Of a DNA stretch of 64,000 nt, positions 8,856-17,130 are shown piece by piece. The notes under the pieces are model-generated. The model did no database searches. It saw nothing but the letters and a program-made list of their open reading frames with translations, and was not told where the DNA came from. The DNA comes from Acidobacteriota bacterium (GTDB lineage: Bacteria > Acidobacteriota > UBA6911 > RPQK01 > JAJDTT01): contig JAPPLF010000041.1 in the NCBI GenBank assembly GCA_028874215.1, positions 79,495-143,494 of the forward strand. Direction: 5' to 3'. Position numbers and translations under genes: made by a program. Position 1 is the first letter of the stretch, and every line of letters begins with the position of its first letter.

Positions 8856-9242
8856 CCGATTGACGGGTTCCGCCAGATTCCCGGCCCGTGGATCAATGAC
8901 CGGAATGCGACAACGTGCATGGGGCCGGAAACCGCCGGTCGAGCAATCCTGCGGCCGGCAAATTTGATCCGGCAGCGGCCTTCCTGAAGATGGGGGGGCG
9001 TACCTGTGTGCTATGATTTGTTGCTGACTGGGACCGGCGAATTGGATCGAGCATAAAACCCTTTACGGCGGGCACTTTCGGCGCAGCCGCAAGTGATCGG
9101 CCGGCCCACGTGGCGCATTGATCGGGCCTGGAGATTCACCGTCGATTCTGGAATGGCCTTCGACCGGGACAGTTCTCCGGACGGAGCGTCCTGAAGATCC
9201 GCTGCTGTCCATCAGTCAGGCAGACTGTCAGGAGATCGACGA
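8856..9242. other. Intergenic region between hpnE and the oxygenase operon
   Basis: No convincing coding sequence on either strand. It contains a short G run near 8990-9000 and, at 9012-9017, a TATGAT box preceded by TGC. Just before the next gene lies AGGAG at about 9231-9235. I see no tRNA and no strong terminator after hpnE. Confidence 0.5.
9009..9017 (+). promoter_or_regulatory. Possible extended -10 promoter element for the oxygenase operon
   Basis: TGCTATGAT at 9009-9017 is identical to the extended -10 element before the STAS gene (3303-3311). No good -35 lies 16-18 bases upstream, so a single-element extended -10 promoter or chance are both possible. The leader would be about 220 bases. 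Confidence 0.25.
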
Positions 9243-10415
9243 ATGCTGCAATCCCCCTCGGCGTATGTCGAGGGCTACCGGGAGGCCCGGCGCTACAACC
9301 AGACGCTTGCCGACAGCTATATCCGGCACACGACCGTCGGCGACCCCGCGCTCGATCCGGTGATGGACGAGGTTTCCTCGTTGCCGCCCCACGTGTTGCA
9401 TCGATTTATCCGAGCCGGGATCGACCAGGACGAAGAGGGTCTTCGCGCCGCGCCGCAGTCACTGCGCGGTTTTTTCGAGAATCTGGAAGATCCCCCCTGG
9501 TTCGACTACGAAGCTTTTCGTCCCGGCGTCCGGGCTTTTCACCTGAACACGACGAAAATCCTCGTCGCCTTTGTCACGGGCGTCCTGATCGAGGGATTTG
9601 CGACGCTGATCGCCAAGTCTTTCGCCACGACGGGACGCGTCTTGAGCCCCTTGACCGCGAGAAGGCGCCTGATGCAGAACAACCGCCATCTGCTGGAGGT
9701 GTTCTTCCCCGGAGGTCTGCGGAGGGATGGAGACGGTTGGAAGCTCTCCATGCGCCTTCGCTTCGTTCACGCCCGAGTGAGGCACCTGTTGGCGAATTCC
9801 GACGCTTGGGATGCCGATGCGTGGGGTACGCCGATCAGCGCGGCGCACCTGGGTTTCGCCACCACCGTCTTTTCCATGCGCCTGCTCCAGCATTCGATTT
9901 CCGTGGGGGCCAAGTATTCCGAGGAGGAGCGAGAGAGTGTGCTTCAAGTCTGGCGATACGCCGGGTACGTCATGGGGGTGCCCGAGTCCATCCTCTTTTC
10001 CAGTGAAAGCCACGCGCGCGAAATATTCGATGTAGCCCACATGTGCGAGCCGACCCCGGACAGTGATTCGGCCACCATGGCCAACGCGCTGGTAGAGGCG
10101 ATTCCCCTGACGGCGGGAATCGAGGATCCCAAGGAACAGGTCGCCGTGAAGGAACTGGCCTACCGGCTGTCGCGCTCCCTGATCGGAAACAGGCTTGCCG
10201 ACCAGTTGCAGTTTCCAAAGACGAATACCGTGGGCGTGCTGTTCGCGTACCGGTTGAAACAACGTTTTCAGCATCTGCTCAAGAGCCAGCAGTTGATCAG
10301 GTCGGAGAATTTTTGCCAGATGCTCGAAATCTCGGTCTACGACGAGGCCGTGTTGGGCGCGATGAGCTACCGGATGCCCGACCACGTTCGGGCATCGAAA
10401 TCGAGTCCCTGGTGA
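9243..10415 (+). CDS. MpaB / rubber-oxygenase family protein (DUF2236)
   Basis: A 390-residue predicted oxygenase of the MpaB/latex-clearing-protein superfamily. The signature is the Arg/His-rich helix MRLRFVHARVRHLL (about residues 169-182), preceded by a hydrophobic stretch (FHLNTTKILVAFVTGVLIEG, about 99-118) and followed by LGFATTVFSMRLLQ. Known relatives use heme to cleave C=C bonds of polyisoprene (Lcp, RoxA-like activity) or the farnesyl chain in mycophenolic acid synthesis (MpaB). No classical signal peptide is seen. ATG 9243 has AGGAG eight bases upstream. It is the first gene of an operon with a lipid-type RND exporter and sits beside hpnCDE, so squalene or another isoprenoid is an attractive substrate (inference). 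Confidence 0.85.
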   Translation: MLQSPSAYVEGYREARRYNQTLADSYIRHTTVGDPALDPVMDEVSSLPPHVLHRFIRAGIDQDEEGLRAAPQSLRGFFENLEDPPWFDYEAFRPGVRAFHLNTTKILVAFVTGVLIEGFATLIAKSFATTGRVLSPLTARRRLMQNNRHLLEVFFPGGLRRDGDGWKLSMRLRFVHARVRHLLANSDAWDADAWGTPISAAHLGFATTVFSMRLLQHSISVGAKYSEEERESVLQVWRYAGYVMGVPESILFSSESHAREIFDVAHMCEPTPDSDSATMANALVEAIPLTAGIEDPKEQVAVKELAYRLSRSLIGNRLADQLQFPKTNTVGVLFAYRLKQRFQHLLKSQQLIRSENFCQMLEISVYDEAVLGAMSYRMPDHVRASKSSPW

Positions 10416-10423
10416 ACCAGGAT

Positions 10424-12715
10424 ATGACGTCGCCCATCTTGGACCGCTACATCGCTGTCGTCCTGAACCACCGCTGGAAGGTGTCCGTGGTTGCGACAGT
10501 GGTCATGCTGGTCATGACGGCAGGTGCCCGGTACATCACCACCTCGAACGACTACCGAATTCTGTTCGACGAAGACAATCCCCAACTCGCCGCATTCGAT
10601 GCCTTGGAGAACACGTATGCCGCATCCAACAGGGCATTGATCGCCATTGCGCCCGGGTCGGGTTCCGTATTCACGCCCGAGGCGCTTGGGGCGATCGAGG
10701 AACTGACCGAAGCCGCCTGGGGCGCCCCCTATTCCACACGGGTCGATTCCCTCACCAACTATTCCCATAGCGAAGCGGTCGAAGACGATCTGGTGGTCGA
10801 GCCGCTGGTCGATGACGCACAATCTCTGAGCGATGCCGACCTGGCTCGAATCCGGACGATTGCGCTGACTGCTTCCGAGATCGCCGGTCGCCTGGTCTCC
10901 ACCGACGGCCGCGTCGGCGGCTTGACCATCAATTTCGTCCTGCCCGAAGATCCGGACGCCGCGGTGGCGGAGATCACCGACTATCTCAACGCCGCACTGG
11001 AAAAGGCTCGCGGACGCCATCCCGAAATCGCCTATTTCCTGACCGGCGATGTCGTTATGCACCGCGCCTTCGCCGAAGCCACGCAGGACGATCTTCAGAT
11101 TCTGGTGCCCATCGTGTTTCTGGTGATCGCGGCTTCCGCCGCGATTCTTCTGCGCTCGTTTCTGGCCACCCTGTCCATCTCGATCCTGCTCGTGTTCATC
11201 GTCAACACGACAATGGGGTTGGCGGGTTGGCTCGGAACCGTGATGAGTCCGACCAATGCCGGCGTACCCATTATCGTGATGGCGGTCGCCGTCGCGGATT
11301 CAATTCACATCGTCACCAGCACCTTGCTGGGCATGAGCCGCGGTCTGAGCAGGAACGCCGCGATCGCGGCATCCGTGCGGACCAATGCTTATCCCGTATT
11401 TCTGACGACTCTCACAACGGTGATCGGCTTTCTCAGCCTGAACGCTTCGGACTCGCCTCCGTTTCGCGTCCTGGGCAATCTGGTGGCGTTCGGTGTTTCC
11501 TGTGCTTTCGTTTATTCCATGTTGCTTCTGCCGGCGGTGCTTTCGATCCTGCCGCTGCGCGCGCGTCCGCTGCGTCCCGAAAAGACTCTTTTCTTCGAAC
11601 GCTTCGGCGCTTTTGTCGTGGCCAAGCGCAAGTTCCTGCTTTGGTTCGTTCCCCTGCTCGCCATCGGCCTCATCATGGGCATCCCCCGCAACCAGTTGAG
11701 CGACAATTGGCCCAAATATTTCGACGAGCGCTACCAGTTCCGGCGCGATACGGATTTCGTCATCGAAAACCTGACCGGCGTGGATACTTTGGAGTATTCG
11801 CTGAAAGCGGGACGGGAAGGCGGCATCACCGATCCCGAATATCTGGATGCCGTCGAGAAATTCGCCGAATGGTACCGCACGCAACCCGAAGTGACCCATG
11901 TCCAGGCGTTCCCGGACATCATGAAACGCCTGAACAAGAACATGCACGGCGACGACCCCGGTTACGATCGGTTGCCGGACGACCCCGAACTCGCGGCCCA
12001 ATACCTGTTGGTCTACGAGATGTCGCTTCCCTTCGGCAATGACCTGAACAACCGGATCGACATCGCCAAGTCCGAGACCCGCATGACGGTGACGGTCCGT
12101 GACTCTTCGTCGCGGGGTCTGCGCGAGTTGGACGCTCGCGCTCAAGATTGGCTCCGCGCCAACATGCCCCATCGAGTCGTCCCGGCCACGGGCCTCAGTG
12201 TGGTCTTTGCCCACCTTTCTCTTCGAAACATCGAGAGCATGCTGCGGGGGACGATCATTGCCATGGCCATCGTCTCGTTCATCCTGGTCCTGATATTCCG
12301 GAGCGTGCGTCACGGACTCATCAGTCTGATTCCCAACTTCGTTCCGGCGGCAATGAGCTTCGGATTGTGGGGCTATCTGGTGGGCAATCTGGGTCTGGCC
12401 GGTTCCGTGATGACCGCGATTGCGTTCGGTATCGTCGTAGACGACACGATTCATTTCCTGACCAAGTATCTGAAGGGGCGCCGCCAGGGCCTGGATGCGG
12501 CCGCGGCTGTACGTTCCACGTTCAACACTGTTGGAAAGGCTCTGTGGACCACGACTGCGGTCTTGTCGGCCAGCTTCCTGGTGTTCGCTTCATCGGGATT
12601 CGAGGTCAGCCGGTCGCTCGGACTCATGGTCACGATCACCATAGTGTTCGCGCTTCTCGCCGATTTCTTTCTGCTGCCGCCCCTGTTGATGGCCCTCGAT
12701 CGGAGAAAATCATGA
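10424..12715 (+). CDS. RND/MMPL superfamily transporter
   Basis: A 763-residue inner-membrane transporter built of two repeats. Each repeat has one leading helix, a large periplasmic loop and a bundle of about five helices: TM1 near residues 13-33, a bundle at about 222-380, TM7 near 405, and a final bundle at about 610-755. The conserved acidic motifs are AVADSIHIV in the first bundle and VDDTIHFLTKY in the second. Relatives in the HpnN/MmpL group move hopanoids, other lipids or lipoproteins. ATG 10424 follows the oxygenase stop by eight bases; GTG 10412, overlapping that stop as GTGA, is the alternative. It overlaps the next gene by four bases (ATGA). Confidence 0.9.
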   Translation: MTSPILDRYIAVVLNHRWKVSVVATVVMLVMTAGARYITTSNDYRILFDEDNPQLAAFDALENTYAASNRALIAIAPGSGSVFTPEALGAIEELTEAAWGAPYSTRVDSLTNYSHSEAVEDDLVVEPLVDDAQSLSDADLARIRTIALTASEIAGRLVSTDGRVGGLTINFVLPEDPDAAVAEITDYLNAALEKARGRHPEIAYFLTGDVVMHRAFAEATQDDLQILVPIVFLVIAASAAILLRSFLATLSISILLVFIVNTTMGLAGWLGTVMSPTNAGVPIIVMAVAVADSIHIVTSTLLGMSRGLSRNAAIAASVRTNAYPVFLTTLTTVIGFLSLNASDSPPFRVLGNLVAFGVSCAFVYSMLLLPAVLSILPLRARPLRPEKTLFFERFGAFVVAKRKFLLWFVPLLAIGLIMGIPRNQLSDNWPKYFDERYQFRRDTDFVIENLTGVDTLEYSLKAGREGGITDPEYLDAVEKFAEWYRTQPEVTHVQAFPDIMKRLNKNMHGDDPGYDRLPDDPELAAQYLLVYEMSLPFGNDLNNRIDIAKSETRMTVTVRDSSSRGLRELDARAQDWLRANMPHRVVPATGLSVVFAHLSLRNIESMLRGTIIAMAIVSFILVLIFRSVRHGLISLIPNFVPAAMSFGLWGYLVGNLGLAGSVMTAIAFGIVVDDTIHFLTKYLKGRRQGLDAAAAVRSTFNTVGKALWTTTAVLSASFLVFASSGFEVSRSLGLMVTITIVFALLADFFLLPPLLMALDRRKS

Positions 12716-13536
12716 TTCACTCTTGTTCCGCCCGGTTTCCCCTCGCGCATGTGGTTCCTGCCGTCGTCGTCATGGCCTGTCTGGGTTCGCCGGCGTTCGC
12801 CCGTTCCGACGATGCTTCCCCCGAAGAAATCGGCCTCAAGATCGCGCTCGAAGCCCGGGAACACGGAGACGGATTCGGCAATTTTACGGCTCGGCAGACC
12901 ATGGTGTTGCGGAACAGGCAGGGGAGGGAGAGTCGGCGCCAACTCCGGGTCAGGGTGCTCGAAGTGCCCGGAGACGGAGACAAGAGCATGTTCGTCTTCG
13001 ATGAGCCGCGCGACGTCAAGGGAACGGCTTTCCTGATCCACGCCCATCGCGACAAGGCGGACGACCAGTGGCTCTATCTCCCGGCGCTGAAGCGGGTCAA
13101 GCGGATCAGTTCGTCGAACCGTTCCGGCTCCTTCATGGGCAGCGAGTTCGCCTATGAGGACATGAGCGCGCAGGAAGTGGAGAGATTCAGCTACCGGTAC
13201 CTGCGGGACGAGCCTTGCGGCGAGTCGACATGCACCGTCTCCGAGCGCGTCCCTGTGGACAAGAAATCGGGTTACCGCAGGCAGTTGGTCTGGCAGGACA
13301 AAGACGCGTTTCGCGTTTGGAAGGTGGAATACTACGATCGCAAGGATTCGCACCTGAAGACCCTCACCCTGAGGAACTACCGGCAGTACCTGGATCGCTA
13401 CTGGCAGGCTGGCGAGATGACAATGGTGAATCATCTCACCGGGAAAAGCACCGTTCTGACATGGACGGAATATGAATTCCGGACCAAAATCAACGAACGC
13501 GACTTCACCCGCACCGGTCTGCAACGGATTCGTTAA
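12712..13536 (+). CDS. Outer-membrane lipoprotein-sorting (LolA-like) protein
   Basis: A 274-residue periplasmic protein with a signal peptide (about residues 1-27, cleavage after AFA). The core motifs MFVFDEPRDVKGTAFLIH, DDQWLYLPALKRVKRI and SFMGSEFAYEDM define the LolA-like lipid-carrier family usually encoded beside an RND/MMPL transporter. It probably carries a hydrophobic ligand across the periplasm. It is coupled on both sides: ATGA overlap with the transporter and a one-base overlap with the barrel gene. Length is normal for the family. Confidence 0.9.
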   Translation: MIHSCSARFPLAHVVPAVVVMACLGSPAFARSDDASPEEIGLKIALEAREHGDGFGNFTARQTMVLRNRQGRESRRQLRVRVLEVPGDGDKSMFVFDEPRDVKGTAFLIHAHRDKADDQWLYLPALKRVKRISSSNRSGSFMGSEFAYEDMSAQEVERFSYRYLRDEPCGESTCTVSERVPVDKKSGYRRQLVWQDKDAFRVWKVEYYDRKDSHLKTLTLRNYRQYLDRYWQAGEMTMVNHLTGKSTVLTWTEYEFRTKINERDFTRTGLQRIR

Positions 13537-14786
13537 TGCCCCGCCGTCTCGTCATTCGGTGCGCGCGGTTCTGCACTGCGGGGCTTCTCATCTCACTCAG
13601 TATTGGCGGACTGCGGGCCGAGATCGTCAGGCACGAGACTTCGGGGCGCGTGAGCCTTGAAAGCCGGTGGCATCCCCAAAGTGCGGCGTACCCCGGCCAG
13701 CGTTCACATGCAAGCGGTCTGGTCGTCGAGCCCGAATTCTATCTCGAAGACCATGGAGGCCGAAGCTTCAATCTGGCGCCGTTTTTTCGTTACGACGCCG
13801 GGGATCCGAGCCGAACCCACGTCGATCTGCGTGAAGCCTATCTTCTGCTGTTCGGCGGCGTCGCAAATAGCGAGTGGGAACTCCGTCTAGGGGTGGACCG
13901 GGTGTTCTGGGGAGTCACCGAATCCCGCCACCTGGTCAACATCGTCAACCAGATCGACCAGGTGGAACATCCCTACAAGGAACCGAAGCTGGGCCAACCC
14001 ATGGCCCACCTTACTTTTTCCGGCGATTGGGGAACGGCCGAAGTCTTCGGCCTGACGTATCATCGTGCCCGCACCTTTCCGGGCCGCTTCGGGCGTCTGC
14101 GTTTCCCGTTCGTTGTGGACAACGACATGGTCTCCTATGAGAGCGACGCCAAGCAGTGGCATCTGGATGTCGCCGGCCGCTACAGTCGCAGTTTCGGGCC
14201 TCTCGACCTGGGCATGAGCGTTTTCGACGGCACCAGTCGAGACCCCTTTCTGATTCTGGATCCGGACCGCTCCGGAGAACCGGCCTTTGTTCCAATCTAC
14301 GAGCAGATCCGGCAGTTTGGGCTGGACGCCCAGGTGACGGCCGGGTCCTGGCTGTTCAAGCTCGAGGCGATTCGGCGAACCGGCGCCCGAAACCGCGTCG
14401 GCGTGGAAGAAGACTACTCGGCTTCCACGTTTGGCGGCGAGTACACGTTCTATTCCGTATCGGGCTCGGCGGTGGATCTTACGCTGCTCAGCGAGTGGAA
14501 CTACGACGGCCGGCGCCAATATGCCACCAACATCTTCCAGAATGATTTTTTCCTGGCCGCGAGGATAGCTTTCAACGACGTTCAGAGCACCGAAATTCTC
14601 ACCAGCATTCTGCGAGACGCCGACAGTACAGGCCGGGTGCTGACTCTGGAATTGAACCGGCGCATCTCGGATCAGTGGTCTCTGCGTCTGGAGGCGATCA
14701 CATTTCAGGGTATCCAGGAAGTGGATCTCACGTATTTGACTCGGCGCGACAGCTTCGTCGAGTTGAATTTGATTTACAATTTTTGA
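13536..14786 (+). CDS. Predicted outer-membrane beta-barrel protein of the export operon
   Basis: A 416-residue protein with a signal peptide (cleavage near GGLRA, about residue 26). The rest is rich in alternating hydrophobic strands and ends in LIYNF, the C-terminal aromatic signature recognised by the Bam machinery. It resembles the DUF1302-like barrels that accompany MMPL + LolA-like pairs, though I cannot name a family with certainty. As the last gene of the operon it would complete an inner membrane - periplasm - outer membrane path for the substrate of the RND protein. Confidence 0.8.
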   Translation: MPRRLVIRCARFCTAGLLISLSIGGLRAEIVRHETSGRVSLESRWHPQSAAYPGQRSHASGLVVEPEFYLEDHGGRSFNLAPFFRYDAGDPSRTHVDLREAYLLLFGGVANSEWELRLGVDRVFWGVTESRHLVNIVNQIDQVEHPYKEPKLGQPMAHLTFSGDWGTAEVFGLTYHRARTFPGRFGRLRFPFVVDNDMVSYESDAKQWHLDVAGRYSRSFGPLDLGMSVFDGTSRDPFLILDPDRSGEPAFVPIYEQIRQFGLDAQVTAGSWLFKLEAIRRTGARNRVGVEEDYSASTFGGEYTFYSVSGSAVDLTLLSEWNYDGRRQYATNIFQNDFFLAARIAFNDVQSTEILTSILRDADSTGRVLTLELNRRISDQWSLRLEAITFQGIQEVDLTYLTRRDSFVELNLIYNF

Positions 14787-14981
14787 GGGTCGCCGGGTTC
14801 CATCGGCATCAGGCAGCCGCGCCGCTCAAATCGCCGACTCGGGCGTCCTCAAGCGGGAAAAGGAGTCGGCCTCATCAGTGCCATTCAGCCTTCCGTACCA
14901 TTTCCCGGCAACGAAAACCATCTGCCGACCGTGGCGTGGTGGTTTCGCTTGAAGGCCCACCGGTGGTAGTATCGCGGCAAA

Positions 14982-15010
14982 TTGTCGGAAGGATTAGGTC
15001 ACAATATACG
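14982..15010 (+). promoter_or_regulatory. Possible promoter for the second STAS operon
   Basis: TTGTCG at 14982-14987 and TATACG at 15005-15010 are 17 bases apart and lie just before the STAS ribosome site GGGAG. Both boxes are imperfect. Confidence 0.3.
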
Positions 15011-15022
15011 GGAGTCAGAGCA

Positions 15023-15361
15023 ATGGAGGTTCACGCCGAGCGGGAAGGAGGGATCTTGATCACCCGAGCGGAGGGCCGTGTCGACGGCACCAATGCCCGC
15101 GAATTCGAGGAGGCGCTCCACGCAGTAATCGGGGAGGACGATCGTCTCCTGATCATGGACTTACAAGATCTTTCCTACATCAGCAGTGCCGGCCTTCGAG
15201 CTTTTCTGATGATTGCAAAGAAGCTGCAGAGTCGAGGTGGAAAGCTCGTTGTGTGCTCGCTCACCGATACCATCAACGAGGTGTTTGAGATCAGTGGTTT
15301 CAGCAGGATCATCCCCACTCACGCCTCCCGGTCCGAAGCCGTCGCCAAACATGGCGGATAG
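15023..15361 (+). CDS. STAS-domain anti-sigma factor antagonist (paralogue)
   Basis: A 112-residue STAS protein, closely related over its full length to the one at 3379 (shared MEVHAEREGG start, YISSAGLR phospho-site region and EVFEISGF end). It is presumably phosphorylated by the kinase encoded next (15530). ATG 15023 has GGGAG about nine bases upstream. A 168-base gap separates it from the kinase gene. Unlike the first copy there is no PP2C gene beside it, so it may depend on the phosphatase at 3911 (inference). Confidence 0.92.
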   Translation: MEVHAEREGGILITRAEGRVDGTNAREFEEALHAVIGEDDRLLIMDLQDLSYISSAGLRAFLMIAKKLQSRGGKLVVCSLTDTINEVFEISGFSRIIPTHASRSEAVAKHGG

Positions 15362-15529
15362 GATCTAATCGTGGAGACCGGAGTGGATGCCGGTCGAGTC
15401 TGCTGCGTCGCACTGTCGGGGCGCGCCCGATGACCGGCCGTATTCGCAAGCGGACGGGAATTGCGCCGGTGACAAGGCGCAGTCGCCCGTCGTCTCCTTT
15501 ATGAGGTTCAGTCTGAGCGAGAGGCGTCG

Positions 15530-15949
15530 TTGAGCCGAAAGCTGTCCCTGGAAATCGACCCCAGAGTTGAGGAGCTGAGTGTGATTACGGCCGCTGTGGA
15601 GCAGTTCGGCGACGCGGAACGATGGCCGTCCGACATGATCTTTCAAATCAACCTGGTGATCGAAGAGCTGGGACTCAACATCATGACCCACGGGAAGACC
15701 GAGGAACTCGAGAAGATCGAGATCACGCTGACCGCGGAAGGTGAGTCCCTCACCGTCGAAATCGTGGACAACGGCCATCCGTTCGATCCGACCAGCGAGG
15801 CTCCCGAGCCCGATCTGGATGTGGAATTAGGGGAACGCACCATCGGCGGCCTCGGGATCCATATCGTACGCAGCCTGGTGGACAACTTGCGCTATCGGCG
15901 TCAAGGGGGGAGAAACCACGTGACTCTGGTCAAGGAGCGGGTCCGGTGA
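15530..15949 (+). CDS. Anti-sigma factor type serine kinase (HATPase, paralogue)
   Basis: A 139-residue GHKL kinase of exactly the same length as the one at 5098 and clearly its duplicate. N box: LVIEELGLNIMTHG; G1: EIVDNGHPFDP; G2: GGLGIHIVRSLVDNL. It starts with TTG 15530, as its paralogue does, and its final bases overlap the GTG start of the binding-protein gene (GTGA). It should pair with the STAS protein at 15023; cross-talk with the first set is possible given the similarity. Confidence 0.92.
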   Translation: MSRKLSLEIDPRVEELSVITAAVEQFGDAERWPSDMIFQINLVIEELGLNIMTHGKTEELEKIEITLTAEGESLTVEIVDNGHPFDPTSEAPEPDLDVELGERTIGGLGIHIVRSLVDNLRYRRQGGRNHVTLVKERVR

Positions 15950-17130
15950 AGCGATGGGCCGGCCGGCCGGCCGGCATCCTCATTTGGGTAGCCGCTTGGT
16001 TGCTGACAGCATTGCCGGTTCCGGCGCAGGAACCCGGCGTTTCCGACGACCGCATTCTCTTCGGACAGTCCGCCGCTTTCAGCGGTCCTGCCCAGGAGCT
16101 GGGTATCAGCATGCGTCTCGGCATCCAGGCCGCCTTCCACGAGGTCAACCGGGCGGGCGGCATCGATGGCCGGCGGCTGGAGTTGACGTCGCTGGACGAC
16201 GCCTACGAACCGGAGGCCGCCGTCGCCAATACCCTCGCTCTGATCAGGGAACAGGAGGTCTTCGCTCTCATCGGCGCCGTCGGCACACCCACCTCACGCG
16301 CGGCCGTACCGGTTGCCGCGGATGCCAACGTGCCATACATTGCCCCGTTTACGGGCGCCGAGTTCCTGCGCGACGCCGAGTGGAGCAACGTCATCAACCT
16401 TCGGGCCTCCTACAACCAGGAGACCGAAGAAATGGTAGCCAGGTTGACCGAGGACATGGGAATCAAGCGGATCGCCGTATTGTTCCAGGACGATTCCTTC
16501 GGCCGGGCCGGATACCGTGGGGTTCGGGCCGCGCTCGATCGACGGAATATGACGCCGGTGGCCATCGGCCTTTACCCTCGCAATACCCTGGCGGTAAAGA
16601 TGGCTCTCCTGGACATCAACGACGGGGACCCCAAAGCCGTGATTCTCATCGGCGCGTACAAACCTCTCGCCACATTCATTTCCTGGGCCCGGTTTTCGGG
16701 CCTCCAAGCCGTATTCATGAACATCTCCTTCGTCGGCAGCAACGCGTTGGCGAAGGAGCTCGGCTCCGCCGGCGCCGGTGTTTACGTCACTCAGGTCGTG
16801 CCCTTCCCCACCGACAAATCGCGTCCCATCGTCCGCGACTACCATCGCGCCCTTTCCGCCTACGCATCCGGCGTGGTTCCCGGGTTCATCTCCTTCGAGG
16901 GCTATCTGGCCGGGCGCCTGGCTATTGCCGGCCTGAAGCATTCAGGCCGTGAGATTAGTCGAGCCGGTTTTCTGGACGGTTTTCGCCAAGCCGGGATGAT
17001 GGACCTCGGCGGGTTCCGGCTTCGTTTCGGCGACCAGGACAACCAGGGATCGGATGCCGTTTATCTGACCGTAATCGGTCGTGACGGTCAATATCGTCCC
17101 ATCAGCTCAATGCTGGAAGCGGCGCCGTGA
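15946..17130 (+). CDS. ABC-type branched-chain amino acid / amide substrate-binding protein
   Basis: A 394-residue periplasmic binding protein of the leucine/amide (Peripla_BP_6) family. A signal peptide covers about residues 1-26 (ends VPAQE). The start of the mature chain (ILFGQSAAFSGPAQELG, then GIQAAFHEVNRAGGIDGR) is typical. No ABC permease or ATPase genes are nearby. Instead it overlaps by four bases both the kinase before it and the histidine kinase after it, so it is best read as a sensory ligand-binding partner of that histidine kinase rather than a transporter part (inference). The start codon is GTG. Confidence 0.9.
   Translation: MKRWAGRPAGILIWVAAWLLTALPVPAQEPGVSDDRILFGQSAAFSGPAQELGISMRLGIQAAFHEVNRAGGIDGRRLELTSLDDAYEPEAAVANTLALIREQEVFALIGAVGTPTSRAAVPVAADANVPYIAPFTGAEFLRDAEWSNVINLRASYNQETEEMVARLTEDMGIKRIAVLFQDDSFGRAGYRGVRAALDRRNMTPVAIGLYPRNTLAVKMALLDINDGDPKAVILIGAYKPLATFISWARFSGLQAVFMNISFVGSNALAKELGSAGAGVYVTQVVPFPTDKSRPIVRDYHRALSAYASGVVPGFISFEGYLAGRLAIAGLKHSGREISRAGFLDGFRQAGMMDLGGFRLRFGDQDNQGSDAVYLTVIGRDGQYRPISSMLEAAP

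Noticed and set aside
5697..14786. A complete hopanoid biosynthesis cluster
   Set aside because: Only hpnC, hpnD and hpnE are found; no cyclase, radical-SAM HpnH or other hopanoid tailoring gene is present, and the transporter is not clearly HpnN.
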